A stretch of 7,130 nt of DNA from an uncultured Burkholderiales bacterium (lineage in GTDB: Bacteria; Pseudomonadota; Gammaproteobacteria; Burkholderiales; Burkholderiaceae_D), in the NCBI GenBank assembly GCA_903904635.1, contig CAIVDH010000382.1:1-7130 (forward strand), in the 5' to 3' direction. Under the pieces are notes generated by a model, which worked only from the letters and a program-made list of their open reading frames with translations, was not told the origin of the DNA and made no database searches. The stretch's first letter is position 1. Each line of letters starts with the position of its first letter. The position numbers and the translations under genes were made by a program. Of this stretch, positions 1 through 6,060 are shown piece after piece.

Positions 1-49
1 AGTAAATTGCGTTAAATTACAATTAAGATGCTCAAATACAATGAAATGC

Positions 50-78
50 TTGAAAATGTTGCTGCGATGACATATAAA
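50..78 (+). promoter_or_regulatory. Predicted sigma70-type promoter of the small HTH gene
   Basis: A TTGAAA hexamer at 50-55 and a TATAAA hexamer at 73-78 are separated by exactly 17 bases, close to the sigma70 consensus. They lie in an AT-rich leader about 80 bases upstream of the start codon at 159, giving a predicted transcription start near 85. AT-rich DNA yields such matches by chance, so the call rests on the two good hexamers with ideal spacing and the correct orientation. Confidence 0.5.
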
Positions 79-158
79 TTAGCATTCGTGTAATTACCGC
101 GTGGAAATTTCTGTATTTCAGTTATTTCTGTTATTAATTTTGAAGGGGGAGAGACACC

Positions 159-464
159 ATGGAGCAACATCCACTGGTATCGCAAGAAGGCTACGACCCA
201 AATCGTTTGCTTGATGCGTTAATCCAAAAATTGAATTTAAAAAATGACGCAGCCTTGTCCCGTGCTCTTGAAGTACGTCCACCTGTAATCAGCAAGATAC
301 GTCACCGCACATTGCCGGTTGGCGCTTCTTTGTTGATACGCATGCATGAAGTAACGGATCTGAGCATACGTGAACTGCGCGAGTTGATGGGTGACCGTCG
401 CAAGCGTCTGCGCATTAGTGAAGTTGATGGCAAGCCACGCACGATAGAAGACGACGAAGTCTGA
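159..464 (+). CDS. Small XRE-like helix-turn-helix DNA-binding protein
   Basis: This encodes a 101-residue protein that is probably a small transcriptional regulator acting on DNA in the cytoplasm. Residues about 15-75 resemble a lambda-repressor/XRE-type helical bundle: LLDALIQKLNL, then DAALSRALEV (helix 2), then RPPVISKIRHR (likely recognition helix), then two further helices ending at RELRELMG. The C-terminal part (about 79-101) is charged, with a basic run DRRKRLR followed by an acidic tail IEDDEV, and has no visible ligand-binding domain. The ATG at 159 is supported by a strong Shine-Dalgarno stretch AAGGGGGAG at 143-151, 7 bases upstream. The gene stands alone, with its own predicted promoter and a terminator directly after its stop. 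Similar small HTH proteins are common in Oxalobacteraceae and related Burkholderiales, but I know of no assigned target. Nothing links it to benzoate metabolism except proximity. Confidence 0.8.
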   Translation: MEQHPLVSQEGYDPNRLLDALIQKLNLKNDAALSRALEVRPPVISKIRHRTLPVGASLLIRMHEVTDLSIRELRELMGDRRKRLRISEVDGKPRTIEDDEV

Positions 465-483
465 TCGAAGTCTGAAAAATACC

Positions 484-515
484 AAGCCCACCCTATAGGG
501 GTGGGCTTAGTTTTT
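484..515. terminator. Bidirectional intrinsic terminator between convergent genes
   Basis: A perfect 10-bp stem, AAGCCCACCC (484-493) with GGGTGGGCTT (499-508), encloses a 5-base loop TATAG and is followed by a T-run at 511-515. On the other strand the A-run at 475-479 supplies the uridine tract. The element lies 20 bases after the stop of the HTH gene and 20 bases beyond the stop of the convergent DUF3429 gene, so it should terminate both transcripts. Confidence 0.9.
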
Positions 516-527
516 GTACATACCGAA

Positions 528-1031
528 TTAGCCTCTGAGGTTTGCAGCGATAACGGTACCAGTGAGCATGATTATCACTGCAAACGTTAACCTTGATCTC
601 AATGCGATCAGCCATGTAGGCATCGCATAACGACCATATAGTCGTTTGTCCATCAGCCAGGCGGCAATAAAGCCGGCCATTAAAACCGCAAATCCGAATC
701 CGCCACACAACGTCGCGCTCCATGCAATCAGCGATGGCGTCACACCCCACAGCAACGCTTTTTTCGTGTCGGCCAAAGTAAGATCGGTGCATATCATCGC
801 TGCACCCCAATGTACGCCACCCAGAAATGACAAGATCACCATGCCATAGGCCAGTTGGCCACGGATGAAATAACTCATCCAGATGGTATCGGCTACACAG
901 GTGCCTAGCATAAGCAGAAAAAAAGGCAGTAGTCCGGCGAAGCCCAGTAAATGGGATAAACGTTTGTTGAGAAAATGTGGATTCAGTTTGGTCGAGGATG
1001 GAAAAACACGATGTCGCATTTTAAAGCGCAT
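528..1031 (-). CDS. DUF3429 family integral membrane protein
   Basis: This is a 167-residue predicted inner-membrane protein of unknown function. Hydrophobic segments are visible at about residues 28-48 (LLGFAGLLPFFLLML), 59-80 (AYGMVILSFLGGVHWGAAMI), 92-126 (two closely spaced helices containing TPSLIAWSATLCGGFGFAVLMAG when read across) and 147-164. The FLGGVHWG motif at 69-76, with its conserved histidine and tryptophan, is characteristic of DUF3429, and the length is about right for the family. The start is uncertain: the ATG at 1031 and a second ATG at 1019 both lack a clear Shine-Dalgarno sequence, and the first 20 residues are basic and poorly conserved in character. The gene is convergent with the small HTH gene, shares its terminator, and is not part of the benzoate operon. 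No function should be inferred from position. Confidence 0.8.
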   Translation of the reverse strand: MRFKMRHRVFPSSTKLNPHFLNKRLSHLLGFAGLLPFFLLMLGTCVADTIWMSYFIRGQLAYGMVILSFLGGVHWGAAMICTDLTLADTKKALLWGVTPSLIAWSATLCGGFGFAVLMAGFIAAWLMDKRLYGRYAMPTWLIALRSRLTFAVIIMLTGTVIAANLRG

Positions 1032-1052
1032 TTGAAAATATATTTGAAAATA
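1030..1052. repeat. Tandem 11-bp repeat at the DUF3429 start codon
   Basis: Two identical copies of ATTTGAAAATA occur at 1030-1040 and 1042-1052, separated by one T (12-bp period). They cover the start-codon end of the DUF3429 gene and its immediate upstream leader. This may be replication slippage in AT-rich DNA or a regulatory site; the sequence alone does not decide. Confidence 0.5.
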
Positions 1053-1409
1053 CTAGTGGATGGAAATTATTTTGAGGTCGGACATTTCACTAATCTTGAT
1101 TTTTGAACTGATGATTTTGCATACTTCAGTAAAAATTTTTTCAGGAGTTCGATGAAAGTCACTGGGTTCCGGCGTGCGCCGCAACGACGGCAGTAATTTA
1201 GGTGCGCTCCACACATCCACCGTTATTCCGGCGCAGGCTGAAATCTAGTGTCTTTGCTTGCATAGGAGTTCATCCTCTAATTACTACGCAATAAATATGC
1301 AGTACAAAATCAAAAAACAACCGCATTCAAATCTTCCTGATAGTCGTGATATGAAAACGCATCGTAAATTAATCGCAAACCCTGGGCATGAATGGAGCAG
1401 GTCTGATTA
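1032..1409. other. Intergenic region without a convincing gene
   Basis: This 378-bp stretch separates the DUF3429 gene from the last gene of the benzoate operon. It should hold the DUF3429 promoter (reading leftward) and the 3' end of the operon transcript, but no clear promoter hexamers and no clear intrinsic terminator with stem and T-run are visible. Its only strong structure is the inverted repeat pair at 1158-1252. A 20-codon reading frame at 1351-1413 is too short and lacks a ribosome binding site. Confidence 0.6.
1158..1252. repeat. Pair of inverted REP-like repeat units
   Basis: A 33-base unit at 1158-1190 and a 33-base unit at 1220-1252 are inverted relative to each other and match at about 24 of 33 positions, with a 29-base spacer. 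The left unit contains a perfect GGCGTGCGCC mini-palindrome at 1171-1180. The right unit reads CCGTTATTCCGGCGCAGGCT, which resembles the ATTCCGGCGCAGGCTGGAAT type of dispersed palindromic repeat seen in many proteobacterial genomes. I read it as a decayed two-unit REP/BIME-like element between transcription units. It might help protect or end the 3' end of the operon mRNA, but the imperfect stem and absence of a T-run make it a poor intrinsic terminator. Confidence 0.65.
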
Positions 1410-2192
1410 CTAGCGATGTTGTGCGATAAACGTAATGACCGCTGTGATCAATTTTTCCGGCTGATCTCGGTGCGGTGAATGGCCGCATGCAGGTATGGCC
1501 ACCACTTCGGTTGCAGGTAAGCGATCACGTATGCCATATACCTGTTGCATGCTGCCGTATTCATCCTCTTGACCCTGTATAGCTATCAGCGGGCAGCGTA
1601 TCTGCTGCAATTCGGCTTCGATATTCCAGTTGCGGAATTCGGGATGCAGCCAGATATTATTCCAGCCATAGAATGCAGCATCGACATCCTGGTGATAACG
1701 CGCCAGCCTATCGCGCAAACCCTGATGCAAATAGGCAGTCCGTGCTGCTTCTATGCTACTGAGGCTGACTTCTTCAACCATGATATGCGGTGCCACCAAG
1801 ATGATGCCGGCAGCGTCATCTGTAAATCGTGCCGCATACAAGAGTGCGATAGAGCCGCCATCGCTATGACCAAATAACCACGGATTTTTTATTTCTAATT
1901 GTTGAAGTAACGCAGGTAAAACTTCATGGGCTTGCTGGTGCATGAAATCCACGCCCCAGTGTTTATCGCTATCACGCGCACTTGAAGCGCCATACCCCGG
2001 CCGTGAATACACCAGCCCCCGCATATTTAGCCGACTGCACAAGGTAGCGGGGAAATCCTTCCACATCGATACCGATCCCAGCCCTTCGTGCAGGAACACC
2101 ATGACGGGCGCTGCTGGGTCATTACTACCGACCCAGTTAATTTCGATACGAATAGCGCTGCCGCGCCAGTCCAATCTGATTTCAGCAGACAT
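1410..2192 (-). CDS. Alpha/beta hydrolase of the box operon
   Basis: This encodes a 260-residue cytoplasmic alpha/beta-hydrolase-fold protein. The visible catalytic set is: oxyanion-hole region LHEGLGS (34-40), nucleophile elbow GHSDGG (108-113, Ser110), acid residue in GQEDEYG (207-213, probably Asp210) and the histidine in ACGHSPHRDQPE (His238). Strand-turn VYSRPGYGAS (61-70) is also typical. There is no signal peptide, and the length is normal for the family. It is the last gene of the minus-strand operon, starting 14 bases after the benzoate-CoA ligase stop, so it is almost certainly cotranscribed; its Shine-Dalgarno is weak. Homologues accompany other box clusters, where an enol-lactone hydrolase or thioesterase role has been considered. 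The fold alone cannot distinguish esterase, lactonase and CoA thioesterase. A housekeeping role, such as releasing CoA from dead-end acyl-CoA products, is inference. Confidence 0.85.
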   Translation of the reverse strand: MSAEIRLDWRGSAIRIEINWVGSNDPAAPVMVFLHEGLGSVSMWKDFPATLCSRLNMRGLVYSRPGYGASSARDSDKHWGVDFMHQQAHEVLPALLQQLEIKNPWLFGHSDGGSIALLYAARFTDDAAGIILVAPHIMVEEVSLSSIEAARTAYLHQGLRDRLARYHQDVDAAFYGWNNIWLHPEFRNWNIEAELQQIRCPLIAIQGQEDEYGSMQQVYGIRDRLPATEVVAIPACGHSPHRDQPEKLITAVITFIAQHR

Positions 2193-2206
2193 GTCCGTGA
2201 TGATGT

Positions 2207-3763
2207 TTAATCGCGTTCGCGCAATTTGAAGCGCTGTATTTTGCCAGTCGCAGTTTTTGGCAAATCAGTTGTGAATATAATTTCGCGTGGATATTTGTGC
2301 GGTGTGAGTCTGGTTTTTACATAAGCCTTAAGATCCGATTCTGTATCGGCATCTGCTTTGCCCTTGTCGCGCAGTACGACATAAGCGATAGTTTTTGTCA
2401 GTCCTTGTTCGTCAGGCTTGCCCACGACGGCGCATTCCAATACGGCGTCATGCCCCATTAATGCCGCTTCAACTTCTATCGGTGACACATACTGTCCGCT
2501 AACCTTGAGCATGTCATCACTGCGACCGGCGTAATGATAATAACCCTCAGCGTCCATCCTGTATTTGTCGCCGCTCTTGACCCAGGCACCCTGAAAAGTG
2601 GACATGGTTTTTTCGCGGTTAGTCCAGTAAAGCAGCGCCGCACTTGGACCTTGTATAAATAAATCACCGACTTCACCAGTGGGCACCGGTTGGCCCGATT
2701 CATCCCGAAGCTCTACCTGATAGCCCTTGACTGCTTTGCCTGTGGAGCCGTAGCGTATATCGCCCAGATGGTTGGATAGAAAAATATGCAGCATCTCGGT
2801 GGAGCCCAGACCGTCTAATACATCGCAACCAAAATGTGCCTGAAATTTTTCACCGATTTCACGTGGCAATGTTTCGCCCGCAGACAGACAAATACGCATG
2901 TTAGTTTCAGCACGCGCCGGAATTTTTTCTGCTGCAAGCATGCCTACATATAAAGTCGGTACTCCGCAAAAAATCGTAGGGCGTTGTTTGGTTAAGCGTT
3001 CAAACACTGCTGCGGGTGTGGGACGCTCGGCCATCAGTATGGTGGTGGCGCCGACCGATAAAGGAAAAGTCAATGCGTTGCCCAGCCCATAGGCAAAGAA
3101 TAATTTTGCAGCCGAGAATACGACATCATCTTCACGGATATCGGCAACGGGTTTGCCATAAAGCTCGGCTGTCCAGTAGAGATTAGCGTGCGTATGTACA
3201 GTGCCTTTGGGCTGTCCGGTTGAGCCGCTGGAGTAAAGCCAGAAGGCAAACTGGTCTGCATGCGTGGGCGCGAAATCTTGTTCCGATAATGGCGCAGCAG
3301 CCAGCAATGTATCAACATGTAAGTCGGCAGCCGAGTCTGCTTTGCCTGATATGAACATGGGTACTTTGCGATGGGATTGCGCCATGGCCTGCTGCATCAC
3401 AGGCAATAATGCATCGGAGACTATCGCCAGTTTTGCTTCGCTGTGCGCCAACATATAGGCGTAGTTATCAGCTGGTAGCAGGGTATTGACTGGTACGGGC
3501 ACCACACCGGCATAAAGTGCGCCCAGAAATGCTACTGGCATGTCGATTGTGTCTAGCATCACCAGCAAGATGCGCTGCTCAGGCTGCACGCCTTGTTGCA
3601 ATAAGCCTGCTGCGAATTGTCTAACCCGCAGATCTAATTCACCGTAGGTCAGTTCACGCTGATCATCGCGGTAGGCGAGTTTATTTATTCTATTTTTATT
3701 CAGCGCCAGAATATGCTGCGCAAAATTAAAACGCTCGGGCAATGCGTGGTGCTGTGCATGCAT
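2207..3763 (-). CDS. bclA: Benzoate-CoA ligase
   Basis: This 518-residue AMP-forming ligase converts benzoate, ATP and CoA to benzoyl-CoA, AMP and pyrophosphate, the entry step of the pathway. Acyl-adenylate motifs are intact: A3 P-loop YSSGSTGQPKG (177-187), A5 DGLGSTEM (317-324), A7 SGDKY (397-401), A8 GRSDDMLKVSG (413-423) and A10 PKTATGKIQR (502-511) with the catalytic Lys508. Length and the LFFAYGLGNALTFP region (221-234) agree with aryl-CoA ligases of the benzoate type rather than acetate or long-chain ligases; the box context makes benzoate the likely substrate, although substituted benzoates are possible. The ATG at 3763 has a purine-rich AAAGAGA stretch upstream as a weak ribosome binding site. 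It lies 88 bases after the boxD stop and 14 bases before the hydrolase. The same gene is called badA, bzdA or boxM in other organisms. Confidence 0.93.
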   Translation of the reverse strand: MHAQHHALPERFNFAQHILALNKNRINKLAYRDDQRELTYGELDLRVRQFAAGLLQQGVQPEQRILLVMLDTIDMPVAFLGALYAGVVPVPVNTLLPADNYAYMLAHSEAKLAIVSDALLPVMQQAMAQSHRKVPMFISGKADSAADLHVDTLLAAAPLSEQDFAPTHADQFAFWLYSSGSTGQPKGTVHTHANLYWTAELYGKPVADIREDDVVFSAAKLFFAYGLGNALTFPLSVGATTILMAERPTPAAVFERLTKQRPTIFCGVPTLYVGMLAAEKIPARAETNMRICLSAGETLPREIGEKFQAHFGCDVLDGLGSTEMLHIFLSNHLGDIRYGSTGKAVKGYQVELRDESGQPVPTGEVGDLFIQGPSAALLYWTNREKTMSTFQGAWVKSGDKYRMDAEGYYHYAGRSDDMLKVSGQYVSPIEVEAALMGHDAVLECAVVGKPDEQGLTKTIAYVVLRDKGKADADTESDLKAYVKTRLTPHKYPREIIFTTDLPKTATGKIQRFKLRERD

Positions 3764-3788
3764 GTTTGTCTCTTTCTTTTTTATTACG

Positions 3789-3837
3789 CGGCAGCCGTAT
3801 TATTTAATTATTGATTTATTTAATTTTGTGGCTGCCG
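3789..3837. repeat. Intercistronic inverted repeat between boxD and bclA
   Basis: A perfect 8-bp inverted repeat, CGGCAGCC (3789-3796) with GGCTGCCG (3830-3837), flanks a 33-base, almost purely AT loop. It lies within the 88-bp gap between boxD and bclA, the longest gap in the minus-strand operon. On the operon strand an A-rich run, not a T-run, follows the second arm, so it does not look like an intrinsic terminator. An mRNA processing or stabilising hairpin, or a regulator site in front of bclA, are both possible. Confidence 0.55.
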
Positions 3838-3851
3838 GTATTCTTACTTGC

Positions 3852-5420
3852 TTAGACTGTATATGGCGATGCAGATTTAGTCAGTTCAGCCAAGGCAACC
3901 GATGATCCCTGTATCGCACTACGGCGATGATAAAAATTCAGCGCACGCAGTCCACCAAGTTCTTCACCGCCACCCGCACGACCAGGACCACCATGATTAG
4001 AAGCCGGCATGACATTGCCATGGCCGGTATGGGTCTTGCCCACATCGGGGCTAACCAGATGTACGCGGCCATGTGAGGCTGCCAGTTCATGTGCAGCATG
4101 CGCGAGTAATGCCGGATCTTCGCTATACACCGAAGCCACCAGCGAGCCCAAGCCGCGATGCGCGATCTCAATTGCATGCGCAGTATCACGATAGCCCAGC
4201 AATGACGATACTGGTCCAAAGACTTCATGTTCATGCACCAGCTTGGACTGATCAACATCACGTATGCCCAGCAGTGTCGGTGCTACGCAAGCGGATTTGC
4301 TGTCTGCATCTAGTAGTGGTTGGGCGCTGCCATCAAACAGCACGCTGCTTTCGGTTTTTAATTTGACCAGACCTTCTTGCACGCTGTCATATTGCGCGCG
4401 GCTCACCAGCGAGCCCATCATGGTTTCTGCATTGCGCGGATTGCCAACTCTGATGGCGGCGAGCTTACCGGCGGTGGCTTCGGCGACTGCATGAAATAAT
4501 TGTTTGGGTACCAGTGCGCGGCGTGGTGCTGTGCAGCGCTGGCCGCTCTTGATGGTCATGTCACGTACCAGATTGTCGACAAACAAATCAAATGCGGCGC
4601 TGCCCGGCGCGACATCTTCACCGAGTATGGTGGAGTTAAGACTGTCTGCTTCAATATTGATGCGTACAGATTCACGCGCGACAGCAGGGTGGCTGCGCAA
4701 GAGTGCGGCAGTGTCTGCCGAACCAGTGAAGGACAGTACATCAAATGGCGTTAAGGCATCCAGCAGACCATGCGAGCTGCCACAAACGATGGAGAGTGCG
4801 CCCGCTGGCAAAATACCCGCTGCAATTACATCAGCCACCATGCGGTGAGTCAGCCATGCAGTTGCAGTGGCTGGTTTGATTACGACCGGCACGCCCGACA
4901 ATAATGCCGGCCCGGCTTTTTCCCACAAGCCCCAGCTCGGAAAATTAAATGCGTTAATAAATAACGCCAATCCTTTGATGGGCACCATCACATGTTGCGA
5001 CTGAAATAACTGATCTTTGGACATGATGGCAGCAGCACCATCAGTCAGTACATGTGCTTCGCCCAATGCCATGCCGAGTTGTGCGTAGTAGCCTAGTGTG
5101 AACAGACCGCCGTCTATATCTACGCCGGAGTCAGCTTTGATGGTGCCGGAATTAGCCAGCGAGATGGCGTAATACTCGTCTCGTTTGCCCTGCATGAGTT
5201 TGACTGCTTCGCTAAGCATGGTGGCGCGCTGTGCATAGGTCATGGCTTGCAAAGCGCGTGCACCTTCCGTGCGTGCAAAGGTAAATCCTTCTTTTAAGCC
5301 TGGGGCTGCACCGCCCGTTGTGGCCAGCGCCTCGCCTGTGACCGGATCAAACAGTGTGTGCACTGCGGTGGCGCCGGTTTGCCATTGGCCGCTCAGATAA
5401 TTATTGAGTAAATTTGTCAT
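3852..5420 (-). CDS. boxD: 3,4-dehydroadipyl-CoA semialdehyde dehydrogenase
   Basis: This 522-residue aldehyde dehydrogenase oxidises the product of BoxC, 3,4-dehydroadipyl-CoA semialdehyde, to cis-3,4-dehydroadipyl-CoA with NADP+, preparing it for beta-oxidation-like steps. Visible residues: NAFNFPSWG (156-164) with Lys168 just after it, cofactor-fold motif FTGSADTA (231-238), general base Glu257 in NIEADSLN, and the nucleophile Cys296 in SGQRCTAPRR. The Lys168/Glu257/Cys296 numbering agrees with what I recall for the Burkholderia xenovorans enzyme of this pathway. The closest paralogous family is the PaaZ (formerly PaaN) dehydrogenase domain; the absence of a C-terminal MaoC hydratase domain and the box neighbours argue for BoxD. 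The ATG at 5420 has no strong Shine-Dalgarno and lies 42 bases after the DUF4863 stop. Other symbols are used for this gene in some genomes. Confidence 0.92.
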   Translation of the reverse strand: MTNLLNNYLSGQWQTGATAVHTLFDPVTGEALATTGGAAPGLKEGFTFARTEGARALQAMTYAQRATMLSEAVKLMQGKRDEYYAISLANSGTIKADSGVDIDGGLFTLGYYAQLGMALGEAHVLTDGAAAIMSKDQLFQSQHVMVPIKGLALFINAFNFPSWGLWEKAGPALLSGVPVVIKPATATAWLTHRMVADVIAAGILPAGALSIVCGSSHGLLDALTPFDVLSFTGSADTAALLRSHPAVARESVRINIEADSLNSTILGEDVAPGSAAFDLFVDNLVRDMTIKSGQRCTAPRRALVPKQLFHAVAEATAGKLAAIRVGNPRNAETMMGSLVSRAQYDSVQEGLVKLKTESSVLFDGSAQPLLDADSKSACVAPTLLGIRDVDQSKLVHEHEVFGPVSSLLGYRDTAHAIEIAHRGLGSLVASVYSEDPALLAHAAHELAASHGRVHLVSPDVGKTHTGHGNVMPASNHGGPGRAGGGEELGGLRALNFYHRRSAIQGSSVALAELTKSASPYTV

Positions 5421-5462
5421 GTGGGTTCAGTCAGAAATGTTGGCGTAAAAAATACAGCGCGA

Positions 5463-5936
5463 TCAGCGTGCGGTCTGGGTAAATTCTATGGCGCCTTGCG
5501 GCAGCAAGTAGAGCACCAGCGCACGACCAGCGGTGACGGTCGGTGCGTGGGCACTGCCCGGGCCATATACGCACCAGCCTGCCGGATGGTGATCAAATTG
5601 TGCGCCATCTGTCAGGGGCATGATTAGATCGATCTCACCATTCGGATGTACGTGATGCGGGCCGGCGATGTTTTCCATATCGACCACATCGACAGAATAA
5701 CCATGGGTAGCATTGGTTGCCTTGATGACGCGTCCATAGCGTATTCCGCCGCCTTCATGTTTGCACATCCAGCCTTCTGCAATGCCGGTTTGGCAAGCTG
5801 CAAAGATATCTTTGTATAGCTTGCTGTCGGCGCCGTAGCGGCTATTTAAATAGGCTGCCAGTTCTGCGTCTGGCTGCATGGTGGCGATTTCGCCAGTCAG
5901 CCCGGCGATGAGTTGCTGAAATTGTTCTGAGTTCAA
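5463..5936 (-). CDS. DUF4863/PnbB-family cupin-like protein, first gene of the box operon
   Basis: This 157-residue protein has an N-terminal helical part (1-45) and a C-terminal beta-rich part carrying both cupin signatures: GPHHVHPNGE (92-101), which fits HxH(x3)E with His95, His97 and Glu101, and PGSAH (126-130) with His130. A metal-binding cupin barrel is therefore likely. The family is DUF4863, which I recall includes PnbB, the 4-hydroxylaminobenzoate lyase of 4-nitrobenzoate degraders, and members also occur beside box genes. Its function here is unknown; a nitroaromatic role is not supported by any neighbour. The start is TTG at 5936: an in-frame TAG lies just upstream (complement of 5949-5951), a strong AGGGGGAG (complement of 5943-5950) sits 6 bases before it, and the first in-frame ATG is only at codon 20. 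It is the first gene of the four-gene minus-strand operon. Confidence 0.83.
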   Translation of the reverse strand: MNSEQFQQLIAGLTGEIATMQPDAELAAYLNSRYGADSKLYKDIFAACQTGIAEGWMCKHEGGGIRYGRVIKATNATHGYSVDVVDMENIAGPHHVHPNGEIDLIMPLTDGAQFDHHPAGWCVYGPGSAHAPTVTAGRALVLYLLPQGAIEFTQTAR

Positions 5937-5942
5937 GATTTG

Positions 5943-5950
5943 CTCCCCCT
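5943..5950 (-). promoter_or_regulatory. Strong ribosome binding site that fixes a TTG start
   Basis: On the minus strand AGGGGGAG lies 6 bases upstream of TTG (5936-5934). Because an in-frame TAG overlaps the beginning of this element, no start further upstream is possible, and the next ATG would remove 19 residues without a comparable ribosome binding site. Confidence 0.8.
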
Positions 5951-5967
5951 ACTTACGTGCATTTTGT

Positions 5968-5995
5968 TTGAATTTTATGATTCTGAATTTATAAT
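5968..5995 (+). promoter_or_regulatory. Predicted boxR promoter
   Basis: TTGAAT at 5968-5973 and a perfect TATAAT at 5990-5995 are separated by 16 bases, giving a predicted start near 6002. The -10 element runs directly into the TAATGCATCA block (5992-6001), so a protein bound there would block boxR itself, consistent with autoregulation. Confidence 0.6.
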
Positions 5996-6034
5996 GCATC
6001 AGGCAGCGAGTTTAAATGCAATATCTTGCGTGCG
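5992..6034. promoter_or_regulatory. Candidate BoxR operator in the divergent promoter region
   Basis: TAATGCATCA at 5992-6001 and AAATGCAATATCTTGCG at 6014-6030 both recur in the boxR-boxC gap (7011-7020 and 6981-6997). The TGCA cores start at 5995 and 6017, with TGCG at 6027 and 6031, spacing of roughly two and one helical turns. The related regulator BzdR is reported to bind operators with TGCA repeats, and BoxR and BzdR are homologous benzoyl-CoA responsive repressors. The second block covers most of the -35/-10 spacer of the predicted minus-strand operon promoter. Binding by BoxR is inference. Confidence 0.6.
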
Positions 6035-6038
6035 TCAA
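6009..6038 (-). promoter_or_regulatory. Predicted promoter of the minus-strand catabolic operon
   Basis: Reading leftward, TTGACG (complement of 6033-6038) and TAAACT (complement of 6009-6014) are separated by 18 bases. The -35 is good and the -10 is only moderate (4 of 6). The spacer holds the shared ATATTGCATTT block. It would leave a 5' leader of about 65 bases before the TTG start at 5936. Confidence 0.4.
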
Positions 6039-6060
6039 GAAACCAAACTAAATCTTTAAC

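Noticed and set aside
1351..1413. A 20-codon plus-strand reading frame in the intergenic region
   Set aside because: There is no Shine-Dalgarno, no promoter and no recognisable peptide, and it runs into the end of the hydrolase gene on the other strand.
3755..3763. TGCATGCAT at the bclA start as a further BoxR operator
   Set aside because: It encodes the start Met-His-Ala, lacks the flanking bases of the two shared blocks, and no promoter is visible at a matching distance; probably coincidental.
4504..4848. A 114-codon plus-strand reading frame inside boxD
   Set aside because: It is antisense to a full-length dehydrogenase with intact catalytic residues, its translation resembles no family, and it has no ribosome binding site; it is a shadow frame. 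The same applies to other antisense frames in bclA, boxD and boxR.
3852..5420. PaaZ-type bifunctional phenylacetate ring-opening protein
   Set aside because: The protein ends at 522 residues without a MaoC-like hydratase domain, and the neighbours are bclA and boxR, not paa genes.
5958..5961. A third TGCA upstream of the TTG start as an operator half-site
   Set aside because: It is a lone 4-mer 37 bases from the next core with no shared flanks; too common by chance to claim.
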